DNA of 46,432 bases from the NCBI GenBank assembly GCA_017416915.1, contig JAFQAN010000022.1, forward strand, positions 1 through 46,432, in the 5' to 3' direction. The notes under the pieces were generated by a model. That model ran no database searches, had not been told where the DNA came from, and worked only from the letters and a program-made list of their open reading frames with translations. Shown piece by piece: positions 32,674 through 41,976 of this stretch. The position numbers were made by a program, and so were the translations under genes. This DNA comes from Alistipes sp. (GTDB lineage: Bacteria; Bacteroidota; Bacteroidia; Bacteroidales; Rikenellaceae). Within the stretch, counting starts at the first letter, position 1. Each line of letters opens with the position of its first letter.

Positions 32674-34428
32674 TTAGTAAATATCAGGGTTCGTAAGACC
32701 TGGATAAACCGTAATCTGCGAAGCGGGGATGGGGAATACGTTGCGGCCAGCATCAAATGCCTGTCCTGTAAAGCTATCACCACCCTTGTAAGGCCACAGA
32801 TAAGTCTCCGCGTTGAAGAGGTTGTGGCGGATAAGGTCGGTACGACGATGACCCTCCCACATAAGCTCGCGAGCGCGCTCTGCAATGAAGAAATCAACCG
32901 AAGCCGAGAAGTTAGCATCCTCACTCTCAGCGCTAACCTTCACATCGCCCTCAACCTGAGAAGCGGTAGGTGCGCTAACACCTGCACGGGTAGCCAACTT
33001 AGCCAAGTAAGGAAGACCTGTTGCAGTCTCACCCAACTCGCGGCAAGCCTCAGCGTAGGTCAAGTAGATCTCACCCAAACGAATAACGGGATAGTCGATG
33101 CTTGCAAAAGTAGTTGAAGCGGCGGTCTCCTTATACTCAGCAGCGGTCTTGTCGTGAGGAACGTTATTAAACTTCCAGCAAGTCCAACCAGCCTTGAACT
33201 GAGAGAGTTCATCCTTCATTGATGAGTGGCGCAAGATAACTTCGTCCAATGTCATCTCGCCCTTATCAATCTTCTTCTGAGTCTCCTCATCTACCTTATC
33301 CTTCAACCAGAAGAACTGACCACGAGCATCATCGCAAGTGTAGGTACCAGCAGTCCAATCAACATCCTTCACATCGAAGTACATCTTGGCATACTCATAC
33401 GTGGTACGGATACCACCCCAACCCTCTTTTGTACCAATGGGGCAACCGTAGTTAGCAATATCGGTACTTGCAGCAGCAGCAGCCGTCAAGAACGTGGTAC
33501 CACCCCAAGACTGAGCAACAGTTGCATCATAATCGGCAGCAAAGATTAACTCCTTCAATGCATCGGGGTTCTGACCATTATCACCACGGAACAAATCGGC
33601 GTAGTTTGGACAGAGATCGTACTTGTTCAACTGGAAGAGCTTCTCGCAAGTCTGCTTACACTCCTTCCAAGCAGGAGTACCTGTATAGACCTCAGCATTG
33701 AGGTAAACACGGCTCAACAAGCCAAGCGCTGCGCCCTTACCTACACGAGGATACTCGGGATCAACGGGGAGCTTGCCATTGTCGCCAGACAAATCCTCCA
33801 ACTCCGATACAATAAAGTTGTAAATCGAAGCACGCGGAGCCTGAGGAAGGACATCACCTACGGCATCAGCCTCAGTACCGAAGGGAACAGAGCCAAAGCA
33901 ATCAACCAAAATCCAGTAGTAGAATGCGCGCAAGAAACGAGCCTCATCACGATACATCATAATACGCTCCTGAACATCTGCCTCAACACCACGAGCAGCG
34001 AGCTTGTCGGCAGAGGTCTGGCGCAAATACTCATTAGCATAGGCTACCGACTGCATAGCACGGTAGTAGATACCCGAAATTACGTCGTTCTCAGTAGCTG
34101 TCCAGGTATTCTTGTTTACTGCGTCGGTCCAAGCATCACCACCCCAAGCTACCTTGGCAGCATCGGTAGTAATCTCTTGACAAGCCCAGAAAGAACGGAA
34201 GGTCTCAGACGCACCACCATCGACACCTTGAAGGTCGGTTAGGTTGTGCGAGTTGAGCATCTTATAGATTCGACCTAAACCCTTGATATAGGCGGTCTCA
34301 TCAGCTCCGTAGGTATTGTCGGCAGTAGGATCCCAAGGGTTCATAGGAACGGTCTCCAAGTCCTTAACACACGATGTAAAGAACACCATAGCGCCGGCAA
34401 CCAAAGCTAAATATTTATTAATTTTCAT
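32674..34428 (-). CDS. SusD/RagB family starch-binding lipoprotein
   Basis: A 584-residue lipoprotein (lipobox FFTSC, C20) with the SusD/RagB pattern: an N-terminal region with NTYGADETAYIKGLGRIYKML, the family block RDEARFLRAFYYWILVDCFGSVPF near residues 155-180, and a C-terminal ARELMWEGHRRTDLIRHNLF ending in NVFPIPASQITVYPGLTNP. It caps the SusC channel and binds glycan outside the cell. It starts 19 bases after susC and precedes the SusE-like gene by 34 bases. Confidence 0.95.
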   Translation of the reverse strand: MKINKYLALVAGAMVFFTSCVKDLETVPMNPWDPTADNTYGADETAYIKGLGRIYKMLNSHNLTDLQGVDGGASETFRSFWACQEITTDAAKVAWGGDAWTDAVNKNTWTATENDVISGIYYRAMQSVAYANEYLRQTSADKLAARGVEADVQERIMMYRDEARFLRAFYYWILVDCFGSVPFGTEADAVGDVLPQAPRASIYNFIVSELEDLSGDNGKLPVDPEYPRVGKGAALGLLSRVYLNAEVYTGTPAWKECKQTCEKLFQLNKYDLCPNYADLFRGDNGQNPDALKELIFAADYDATVAQSWGGTTFLTAAAAASTDIANYGCPIGTKEGWGGIRTTYEYAKMYFDVKDVDWTAGTYTCDDARGQFFWLKDKVDEETQKKIDKGEMTLDEVILRHSSMKDELSQFKAGWTCWKFNNVPHDKTAAEYKETAASTTFASIDYPVIRLGEIYLTYAEACRELGETATGLPYLAKLATRAGVSAPTASQVEGDVKVSAESEDANFSASVDFFIAERARELMWEGHRRTDLIRHNLFNAETYLWPYKGGDSFTGQAFDAGRNVFPIPASQITVYPGLTNPDIY

Positions 34429-34447
34429 TGTCGTAACTATTTAATTG

Positions 34448-37400
34448 TTAGAAATTAAGGTTTACACGCAACGAGTAGATGCGGGGACGTGGCCAAATGC
34501 TTCCGTCCATACCAGTTACACCTGGAACCTCAGGGTCGAGACCGCTATACTTCGTAATAACAAATACGTTCTGAACACCTGCTGCTATACGCAAATCGAT
34601 GTCGGTGTTACCCATATTCTGGAACGTATAACCGAGGTTGATATCATCCAAACGGAAGAACGAGCCGTTCTCCAAGAACATATCTGAGTAGTTCTGCTCT
34701 ACCATATTTGCATCGGTCCAACGTGTCTTTGTAACGGTGCTTGCAAAGTTCGAGAGGATACCCGAGTTAGGATCTACGTACGAATCAGAGTTAGCAGCGA
34801 AGAAGTCGTTGTAAACATAGTTACCAACTGAGCCGTGGCCGTTGAAGCCGAAGTCCCAATTCTTGTAGCTAAGTTTGAGGTTGATACCATAGAAGAAGTC
34901 GGGCATAGGACTCTTGCCAGTGTTGTAGCGGTCCTCCTTAGAGATCTTACCATCGCCAGTGCGGTCGATAAAGGTATTCTGAATAGGATTACCATTAGCA
35001 TCGTATGCCTGCTGATAGGTCCAGAAAGTGTAAGGAGCAGAGCCTACGGTGTGCATCTGCAAGTCGCCCGCAGCACCCTCACCTGCACCCGAAGGCTTGG
35101 TCATATAGACAGCGTAGTTGGGATCATCCGAGATTTGAAGCTTGGTAAACTTAGTATCCTGGAACGTACCGTTGATACCGAAACGCAAGCTCCAATCAGC
35201 AGTACGTACGGGGTTAAAGTTCAATGAGAACTCAACACCCTGGTTGCGAATTGAACCTACGTTGGTCATTACCAAGTTACCATAGTAAACACCCAGAGGA
35301 GTAGTTACCTTGTTCAAGAGGTCCTTGGTGTCGCGACGATATACATCCAACGTACCATCGATAAGACCGTCGAGGAAGCTGAAATCAACACCGATGTTAT
35401 AAGTAGTAGTAGTCTCCCACTTAATAGTCTCGTCATATACAAGCGGAGTTAAGTAGTCCATCCAACCGAGACTACCACCCATATTTACTCTATCCGAGGT
35501 ATTTTGATTATCAGAATAGCGCGACAAGAAGAGGTAGTTCTCAATATCCTGCTGACCTGTCTGACCGTAGCTCAAACGGAGCTTCAATGCCGAAACAGCA
35601 TCAACATCCTTCAAGAACTGCTCGTTCTTGATGTTCCAAGCGAATGCCGCTGCGGGGAAGTAACCCCAACGGTTGTTCTTAGCAAACTTAGACGAGCCAT
35701 CGGCACGCAACGATACGGTCAATAGGTAACGTGAATCGAACGAGTAGTTGATACGACCGTAGAACGATACGAGGTAGCTCTCCTCCTGATACTTTCTGCC
35801 GAGGCTCTTGGGATTCTGCTCGCCAGTCTCGTTTGAATAAGAGATGTCGCGGTTGAACTGATAGAAGTTCTGCCAAGAGTAACCCAACATCACATCCAAG
35901 TTGTGCTTACCCCAAGTCTCATTAAAGTTGCCGTAGAACTCGATATCCTGGCTACGACGGAACTGTCTGCCCTCAGAGTACTGACCCCAACCACGGTAGT
36001 CGTTATCCTCGTAAGCCTGGAACGAACCTGGGTTAGTTCTATAATATGAGTCGTAGTCCGACAAGTCCAAACCAGCCTTCAAGTTGAAGCTCAAAGCCTC
36101 GAAGCCGTGAACCTTGTAGTTCAAAGCTACGTTACCCAGCACACGATATACATTACCCTTATTCTCAACGTCGTAAAGCATAGAGAGGGGGTTAGCTGAT
36201 ACCGAACCATTAGGAATAAACTCATCGCCACTGCCCGAACCTAAGTTCCAGAAACCGTTGGTGGTAGTAGTATCGATAGAGCCATCCTCGTTGTACCAGT
36301 AAGGTGCCTGTGTGGGGTTGTAGAATGCAGCAGTACCTACTGCGCCACCATCAGCATAGATCTGGTGAGTGTAAACACCCTTAGCATTTACCGACAAAGT
36401 GAGGTGATCCTTCAAGAACTTGGGAGCAAGGCTTACATCCAACGTTACGCGGTCGTACTTCGATGTTTCGAGCGTACCCTGCTGACCAGTATAGCCAACT
36501 GATGCACGATAGGGGAATACATCGTTGTAGTTACCATAGAGGCTCACGTTGTGGTCGTGCGAGATACCTGTGCGGAAGATTAACTTCTGCCAATCGGTGT
36601 TGTAGTCGCCCATAAACGACTTAATCTGACCAGCGTTAGGCAATGTCTCGGCATAAGCACGGAACTCCTCGGGCGACATAACGGGCATCTCGTTCGAGTT
36701 CTGCGAAACAGATACAGAGCCGTTGTAAGATACGTTTACCTTGTTGCCCTTACCCTTCTTGGTGGTGATGATGATGACACCGTTAGAAGCTCGCGAACCG
36801 TAGATAGCGGCAGCCGAAGCATCCTTCAACACGGTGAACGACTCGATATCGTTGGGGTTTACCAACGACAAGGGGTTAGCCATACCAGCACCTGCGTTGC
36901 TTGCTACGGGCACACCGTCAATAACGATAAGAGGATCGTTCGATGCGTTCAACGAAGCAGCACCACGAATACGGATGGTAGAGCCTGAGTTAGGACCACC
37001 ATCGCCAGGGATAACCTGCAAACCAGGAACCTTACCCTGCATCATGTCCTGTGTAGAGACCACAGCACCACGGTTAAGCTCCTCTGCCTTAACAGCTACT
37101 ACCGAACCAGTAAGGTCGTTCTTCTTGACCGTACCATAACCGATAATCACAACGTCATCGATCATCTCGGTATCCTCTTCGAGGACCAAATTCTGCAAGT
37201 TGCTCGAAGATGCAACAAGCTCCTGAGTCTTGTAGCCAATGAAGCTGACTACAACGATAGACTCAGCACTGCTAACCTTCAAAGTGTACTGACCATTGAG
37301 ATCGGTAGTTACACCATTAGTGGTACCCTGCTCAATAACAGAGGCGCCAATAACCGGTGTACCGGTAGTATCAACTACCACACCTTTAACCTCGTATTTG

Positions 37401-37477
37401 CTCTGAGCAAACACTTGGTACGGGGTTGCAAGCATTAGCATTGCGAGTCCCAAACACATAGTTAAGAATTTTCTCAT
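34448..37477 (-). CDS. SusC/RagA family TonB-dependent glycan transporter
   Basis: A 1009-residue outer-membrane transporter. After the signal peptide (1-24) it has a carboxypeptidase-regulatory-like domain (29-110), the SusC plug signature around DDVVIIGYGTVKKNDLTGSV (about 127-146) with the RIRGAASLNASNDPLIVIDG block, and a 22-strand-type barrel ending in YSLRVNLNF. It imports maltooligosaccharides across the outer membrane using TonB energy, with SusD as lid. There is no extra STN/anti-sigma signalling domain, so it is not of the sigma/anti-sigma regulated type. Confidence 0.95.
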   Translation of the reverse strand: MRKFLTMCLGLAMLMLATPYQVFAQSKYEVKGVVVDTTGTPVIGASVIEQGTTNGVTTDLNGQYTLKVSSAESIVVVSFIGYKTQELVASSSNLQNLVLEEDTEMIDDVVIIGYGTVKKNDLTGSVVAVKAEELNRGAVVSTQDMMQGKVPGLQVIPGDGGPNSGSTIRIRGAASLNASNDPLIVIDGVPVASNAGAGMANPLSLVNPNDIESFTVLKDASAAAIYGSRASNGVIIITTKKGKGNKVNVSYNGSVSVSQNSNEMPVMSPEEFRAYAETLPNAGQIKSFMGDYNTDWQKLIFRTGISHDHNVSLYGNYNDVFPYRASVGYTGQQGTLETSKYDRVTLDVSLAPKFLKDHLTLSVNAKGVYTHQIYADGGAVGTAAFYNPTQAPYWYNEDGSIDTTTTNGFWNLGSGSGDEFIPNGSVSANPLSMLYDVENKGNVYRVLGNVALNYKVHGFEALSFNLKAGLDLSDYDSYYRTNPGSFQAYEDNDYRGWGQYSEGRQFRRSQDIEFYGNFNETWGKHNLDVMLGYSWQNFYQFNRDISYSNETGEQNPKSLGRKYQEESYLVSFYGRINYSFDSRYLLTVSLRADGSSKFAKNNRWGYFPAAAFAWNIKNEQFLKDVDAVSALKLRLSYGQTGQQDIENYLFLSRYSDNQNTSDRVNMGGSLGWMDYLTPLVYDETIKWETTTTYNIGVDFSFLDGLIDGTLDVYRRDTKDLLNKVTTPLGVYYGNLVMTNVGSIRNQGVEFSLNFNPVRTADWSLRFGINGTFQDTKFTKLQISDDPNYAVYMTKPSGAGEGAAGDLQMHTVGSAPYTFWTYQQAYDANGNPIQNTFIDRTGDGKISKEDRYNTGKSPMPDFFYGINLKLSYKNWDFGFNGHGSVGNYVYNDFFAANSDSYVDPNSGILSNFASTVTKTRWTDANMVEQNYSDMFLENGSFFRLDDINLGYTFQNMGNTDIDLRIAAGVQNVFVITKYSGLDPEVPGVTGMDGSIWPRPRIYSLRVNLNF

Positions 37478-37546
37478 AGTGTTTTAGTGTTAGTTAATAA
37501 TGAGTTAATAAATTAGTTGTATTGTGTTTCGTAGTTCTGTATGGTG

Positions 37547-37622
37547 TAGGGCGGCGTAACCCGCCCTCCAATATACCAAAATAACAACATACGCACAAGC
37601 GCGGGCGCTGATGACTCGCGCT
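37547..37622 (-). other. Two hairpins between the MFS and SusC genes
   Basis: AGGGCGG pairs with CCGCCCT around a 6-base loop (37547-37566), and AAGCGCG pairs with CGCGCTT (37596-37622). No T-run follows on the minus strand. They may separate expression levels of the transporter and susC mRNAs. I found no exact Bacteroidota promoter in the 158-base gap. Confidence 0.4.
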
Positions 37623-37635
37623 TATGCCTCGTAGC

Positions 37636-39231
37636 CTACTCCTTGCGACGAGTATTGATGCCAAATACCGCCAACGCACCGAGCAACAGCGATACACCCG
37701 CAATCACGAGCATAATAATCTGTCCGCTCTGTACCGTCTTGGTCTCAACCAATGTCTCTTCGGTCGCGGTATCGGTCGCGGCCACCTTCTCAGCAGTCTC
37801 CTCGGTCTCAGCTACCTCCTCTACGGTCTCAACAGTCTCCTCAGCGGTCTCAACAGCCTCCTCAGCGGTCTCAGCCACCTCGGTAGCACCCGTAGCCTCA
37901 ACATCCGAAGCCTCGGCAACATACTCAACAGCTACCTCTTCAGTCGTCTCCGATGTCTCGACAGCAACCACCTTAGCGTCGCTACTCTTAGTCTCTACAA
38001 CGATAGTCTTCTCTTCGCCACCAAATGTTGTAAAGAGGAGGCCTCCGACCAAAGCTGCCACAATCTGCGGCAAACAGATAGTGCAGTTAAACAGACCGAG
38101 ATACGAGCCCATCGACTTACCCGACAACGAGTTGGTAAGCAGTGCAAAGGGCATTGCCAACATTGCAGCCCACGCGCAACCAATCAGCAAGAACGACACG
38201 AAGAGCGTATATTGATCGTGAATAAAGTATGTCGAGATAAAGCCCACAGCACCCAGCACGAGGCTGAACGAGTAGCCAAACTTAACATTCTTGAACTTAG
38301 GCAGCACCATAGCCCACAAAATAGAGCCGATAGCCTGAACTGCAAACAGAACACCCGTCCAGTTACCAGCAGCCTGATATGCCTCAGACTTGGGGTCCAA
38401 AGTATCCCAAACAGTCTCGGCGATACCACCCGTGGTATTATTCCACATATAGAGGAACGCAAACCACGAGAAGAACTGCACCAGACCAATCTGCCAGAAC
38501 GCCTTAGGAGCGTGAAGCAAGAGAGTAATAAGGTTTGTCTTCTCTTCGTTTTCCTCCTTCTTGATATTGTGGAACTTGGCATACTGCTCGGGATCCATCT
38601 CCTTAACGGTAAAGCCCGTATATAGTACACAGAGGATAAGAATCAACGCTCCTACGTAGAACGACCAAGTAACCGAATCGGGAATCATACCGTCGGGAGC
38701 CTCGTTGCTGACACCAATGAAGGTAAAGATGTAGGGGAAGAGGTAGCCCACCAACGAGCCAGCATTACACAGAAGGCTCTGTATAGAGTAAGCCTTAGTC
38801 TTCTGACGCTCGTTCACCATATCGCCCACCATCATCTTGAAGGGCTGCATCGCCATATTAATAGACGTATCGAGCAACATAAGCATTATCGCGCCAAATG
38901 CCAACGCCGCCTTAACCGTCATATCGAAACTACCCGAGTTGGGCAACAACACCATAACGATAATGGCTACGATAGCACCAACGTAGAGATAGGGCTTACG
39001 ACGACCCCACTTGCACCACGTCTTATCGCTCATCGAGCCGACGATAGGCTGAACAATCATACCCATAAGAGGGGGTAAAATCCAAAAGAAGCTCAACGTA
39101 TGGGGGTCTGCACCCAACGTTGCGAAGATGCGGCTGATGTTGGCACTCTGCAAAGCGTAGGCAATCTGCACGCCGAAGAAGCCGAAGCTCAGGTTCCACA
39201 TCTGTCCAAAAGAGAGATCAGGTTTTTGCAT
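37636..39231 (-). CDS. MFS sugar transporter (maltodextrin uptake, SLC45-like) with an acidic loop
   Basis: A 531-residue inner-membrane transporter of the MFS/GPH-like group. The N-terminal GQMWNLSFGFFGVQIAYALQ is followed by the loop 2-3 motif GSMSDKTWCKWGRRKPYL and about twelve membrane spans. Between spans 11 and 12 an unusual segment of about 98 residues (404-501) is almost wholly Glu, Thr, Val and Ala with VETAEE-like repeats. With standard topology that loop is periplasmic. It is the first gene of the starch operon, so it probably moves maltose or maltooligosaccharides into the cytoplasm. No clear promoter was found upstream, only the palindrome at 39356-39368. Confidence 0.85.
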   Translation of the reverse strand: MQKPDLSFGQMWNLSFGFFGVQIAYALQSANISRIFATLGADPHTLSFFWILPPLMGMIVQPIVGSMSDKTWCKWGRRKPYLYVGAIVAIIVMVLLPNSGSFDMTVKAALAFGAIMLMLLDTSINMAMQPFKMMVGDMVNERQKTKAYSIQSLLCNAGSLVGYLFPYIFTFIGVSNEAPDGMIPDSVTWSFYVGALILILCVLYTGFTVKEMDPEQYAKFHNIKKEENEEKTNLITLLLHAPKAFWQIGLVQFFSWFAFLYMWNNTTGGIAETVWDTLDPKSEAYQAAGNWTGVLFAVQAIGSILWAMVLPKFKNVKFGYSFSLVLGAVGFISTYFIHDQYTLFVSFLLIGCAWAAMLAMPFALLTNSLSGKSMGSYLGLFNCTICLPQIVAALVGGLLFTTFGGEEKTIVVETKSSDAKVVAVETSETTEEVAVEYVAEASDVEATGATEVAETAEEAVETAEETVETVEEVAETEETAEKVAATDTATEETLVETKTVQSGQIIMLVIAGVSLLLGALAVFGINTRRKE

Positions 39232-39355
39232 ATTTTGTAGTTTTAGGTACTAGTTAAAAATTGTTGATTTATTGCAGTTTATTAAAATATTTAATAACGG
39301 CATAATCATATCGATACAATTTTACAAAAAATAAATCAACCTCACAAATAGAAAA

Positions 39356-39368
39356 TACCCAAAGGGTA
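39356..39368. promoter_or_regulatory. Palindrome in the divergent MFS / histidine kinase intergenic region
   Basis: TACCC-AAA-GGGTA is a perfect inverted repeat and a possible operator. The 294-base region 39232-39525 otherwise contains the kinase promoter and AT-rich sequence, with no gene. Confidence 0.3.
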
Positions 39369-39475
39369 AATAATGCTGACGAGTTGCAATATTTGGCAAC
39401 CGAACGGTAAAACCTACCACCAAGACACAGAGACCCAACCACTGAGACCACACGACAGATACCTTGCGCCAAAAT

Positions 39476-39506
39476 TTTGAAATTAGAGAATAATTGCATA
39501 TCTTTG
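39476..39506 (+). promoter_or_regulatory. Promoter of the histidine kinase / regulator operon
   Basis: TTTG (39476-39479), 19 bases, TATCTTTG (39499-39506): a perfect consensus match, 20 bases upstream of the ATG. Confidence 0.75.
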
Positions 39507-39525
39507 TGAAAATTGCCTTATCACA

Positions 39526-40908
39526 ATGAAGGAGCGCACATTAGCAAATATCCTTATCGTTCTGCTGTTTGCGGTACTACACTTTGCCGTAGCGGTAATA
39601 AGTCGCATCCTCGACTATTACGACGATATTCCACTGACCATACTCACAATTACGATGGTACTTGTGATATCGCTCCGCAACCATACCCGCGTAGAGCTTA
39701 TGGCGCTACTAATGCTCGTTGCCGTGCTACTCGGCTTCTTGATTGGATCGTGGCTCTGGGCTCCGATAAGCAAACTTGTGGATAACAGCTACATAGCCCC
39801 TGCAATATCGACATTTATCATCACTACCGCATTAGGCTTGGCGACGGACGCAATCACACAGCGAAGCAAGCGTTTTCGCACCGACGCCTACACCTGGCAA
39901 CTATCCACACCCAAGATTGTAGCGATAGCAATCTCGATTTTGGCGCTACGCATAGCCTATACACTGATGTTCCGCACCAACATCTTCACCGAGGGCATGC
40001 TCCTTGGAAATATCGTAAGCATTTTGAGCAATTCGTGGGCGATTTTGGTGCTTTTTATCGGCAACGTCATACTCACGATGCGCGTTCAAAAGCGCCAACG
40101 AGCTAAGCAGACACACAGCATAGGGTGGGGTCTCTCTATTGGCATACTGATAATTCCACTCATCACCACGGCGATAATCTACTTTGGTCTGCCACAGATG
40201 GACTCTCCGTACGAGGAGGGGGTCATCGATTTTGTAAGAATCCTCTCAGCAGCACTACTCATCGACCTCTTAGTCGTTACGTTATGCTACTTCGTACAGC
40301 TATCGCTATGGTCAAAGCACGAATTGAACGAGGAGCGACAGCAGAAACATCGTGCCGAGTACCAGTACGACCGACTTAAACAGCAGATAAACCCGCACTT
40401 TTTATTCAATTCGTTGGGTATCCTCGACTACTTAGTTCAGGAGCGCGAGACGGAACGAGCAAGCTCCTTTATACGCAAGCTTGCGAACATCTACCGATAT
40501 ATGCTCAACAACGACCAAAAGAGGCTGGTTAAGCTCTCCGAGGAGCTTGACTTTACGGATATGTATATCGACCTTCTCAAAGAGCGATTTATCGAGGGTA
40601 TGGTTATTGAACGCGAGATAAACGAGGCTCTACTCGATAGACATATTGTACCCTGTTCACTCCAACTATTGGTCGAAAATGCCACTAAGCACAACATCGT
40701 TGCAGGCGATATGCCGCTAACCATACGCATAGCCACCGAAGGCGATATGCTGGTAGTAAGAAACAACCTTCAACGCCGCAAACACGGGCAACCATCAACG
40801 CGGCTTGGACTGGCAAATATACAGCGCCAATACTTAGATATAACGCGCCGCGATATAATTATAGAACAGACTGAAAATGAATTTATTGTAAAGCTTCCGA
40901 TAGTATGA
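39526..40908 (+). CDS. LytS/YehU-type sensor histidine kinase
   Basis: A 460-residue membrane kinase. About eight hydrophobic spans fill residues 5-260, with no periplasmic ligand domain. A short coiled linker (LNEERQQKHRAEYQYDRLKQ) leads to the His_kinase domain with phospho-acceptor H291 in QQINPHFLFNSL. The ATPase part has LLVENATKHN (N385) and the G-box RLGLANIQRQY. This combination defines the LytS/YehU class, which signals to LytTR regulators. The stop overlaps the next start by 4 bases (ATGA). The stimulus is unknown; the multi-span sensor suggests a membrane or small-molecule cue. Confidence 0.92.
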   Translation: MKERTLANILIVLLFAVLHFAVAVISRILDYYDDIPLTILTITMVLVISLRNHTRVELMALLMLVAVLLGFLIGSWLWAPISKLVDNSYIAPAISTFIITTALGLATDAITQRSKRFRTDAYTWQLSTPKIVAIAISILALRIAYTLMFRTNIFTEGMLLGNIVSILSNSWAILVLFIGNVILTMRVQKRQRAKQTHSIGWGLSIGILIIPLITTAIIYFGLPQMDSPYEEGVIDFVRILSAALLIDLLVVTLCYFVQLSLWSKHELNEERQQKHRAEYQYDRLKQQINPHFLFNSLGILDYLVQERETERASSFIRKLANIYRYMLNNDQKRLVKLSEELDFTDMYIDLLKERFIEGMVIEREINEALLDRHIVPCSLQLLVENATKHNIVAGDMPLTIRIATEGDMLVVRNNLQRRKHGQPSTRLGLANIQRQYLDITRRDIIIEQTENEFIVKLPIV

Positions 40909-41681
40909 TAAAAGTACTTATTGTAGAGGACGAGATACCTGCACAGATAACACTAAAAAAGCTTATTGATAGGTGTTGTCCGAACAATCGTATAGTGATG
41001 ACGCTTAGCTCGGTTCGCTCGACCGTAAAATGGCTCAAAGAGAACCCCGACGGAGCAGATGTAATTTTTATGGATGTTGAACTTTCCGACGGCATCTGTT
41101 TTGAGATTTTTGAGCAGGTGCAAATATCGGCAAATGTCATCATCACCACCGCCTACGACAACTACGCCATCAACGCCTTTAAGATTGACAGCGTAGATTA
41201 TCTTCTCAAACCCATCGTCGAGGAGGAGTTAGTGCGCGCCTGGGAGCGCTGTCGCGAGCGCATTGAGGCAAAGAATGGCCCCAACATTGAGGCTCTGCTC
41301 GACATTGTAACTCGTGCAGGAGCGCCACAAGACAAGGAGTACAAAAAGCGTTTTATAGTCAAAACGGGCGAGAAGTTTGTAATCATTCCCGTCGAGGAGT
41401 TGGCATACTGTTTTTCGGAGGACAAAAGCACATACGCTGTAAGTAAAAATGGCTCGCGACGGCTACTCGACTACTCGCTCGACACGGTGCAAGAGATGCT
41501 CGACCCAAAATCGTTCTTCCGCATCTCGCGCAGCTGCATAGTATCGATTAATGCCATCGAGAATATATCGAAGCATCTTGGGACACGCCTTAAACTGCAA
41601 CTCAACCCCCGCACAGACGAGGAGGTAGTTGTAAGTCGTAGCCGCACATCCGACTTTTTGGAGTGGCTCGATAACAATTAG
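40905..41681 (+). CDS. LytTR-family response regulator
   Basis: A 258-residue regulator. The receiver domain (1-120) has acidic pocket E8-D9, phospho-acceptor D57 in VIFMDVELSDG and K102 in YLLKP. The C-terminal LytTR DNA-binding domain (about 150-256) includes RFIVKTGEKFVIIPVEELAY and FFRISRSCIVSINAIENI. It overlaps the kinase gene by 4 bases, so the two form one two-component system. It diverges from the starch operon and precedes the exopolysaccharide genes, either of which it might control. No direct evidence of target sites was found. Confidence 0.93.
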   Translation: MIKVLIVEDEIPAQITLKKLIDRCCPNNRIVMTLSSVRSTVKWLKENPDGADVIFMDVELSDGICFEIFEQVQISANVIITTAYDNYAINAFKIDSVDYLLKPIVEEELVRAWERCRERIEAKNGPNIEALLDIVTRAGAPQDKEYKKRFIVKTGEKFVIIPVEELAYCFSEDKSTYAVSKNGSRRLLDYSLDTVQEMLDPKSFFRISRSCIVSINAIENISKHLGTRLKLQLNPRTDEEVVVSRSRTSDFLEWLDNN

Positions 41682-41700
41682 CACTCTTCAAGAGGAGTTG

Positions 41701-41767
41701 GCATAAGGAAGAGGGCAGAGGCGTTTGGTACTATAAGACACCACCGCTTCTGCCCTCCTTTTTATGC
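41701..41767 (+). terminator. Terminator of the two-component operon
   Basis: AGGGCAGAGGCG pairs with CGCTTCTGCCCT, extended outward by GCATAA and TTATGC; the T-run CCTTTTTA lies in the right arm. The loop is GTACTATAAGAC-like and may recall the GTAC tip of the hairpin units, but ends and length differ. Confidence 0.7.
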
Positions 41768-41861
41768 ACCCACGCTGCCCGTAGCAATGGCTCGTCGCGC
41801 CCACGCATTATGCGCGACAGGAGTGCCTCTTTTCAACAAACTGCAAAATAAAACCTAAAAC

Positions 41862-41895
41862 TTGGTTTCAATTCGGGAATATTTTAGTATATTTG
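41862..41895 (+). promoter_or_regulatory. Promoter of the exopolysaccharide operon
   Basis: TATATTTG (41888-41895) with TTGG at 41862-41865, 22 bases upstream. A leader of about 75 bases precedes the ATG at 41977. No antitermination gene of the UpxY type is present in the window. Confidence 0.5.
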
Positions 41896-41976
41896 CGCGG
41901 GTTATGTGCATTATGGTACAAGCCTGTTTGCAATAAACCGAGATATAACATTGTAAATCAATAAAAAAGAGAAAAT

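Noticed and set aside
41701-41767. Ninth hairpin unit
   Set aside because: The loop has a GTACT string, but length, ends and the paired GTAC tip are missing; it behaves as an ordinary terminator.
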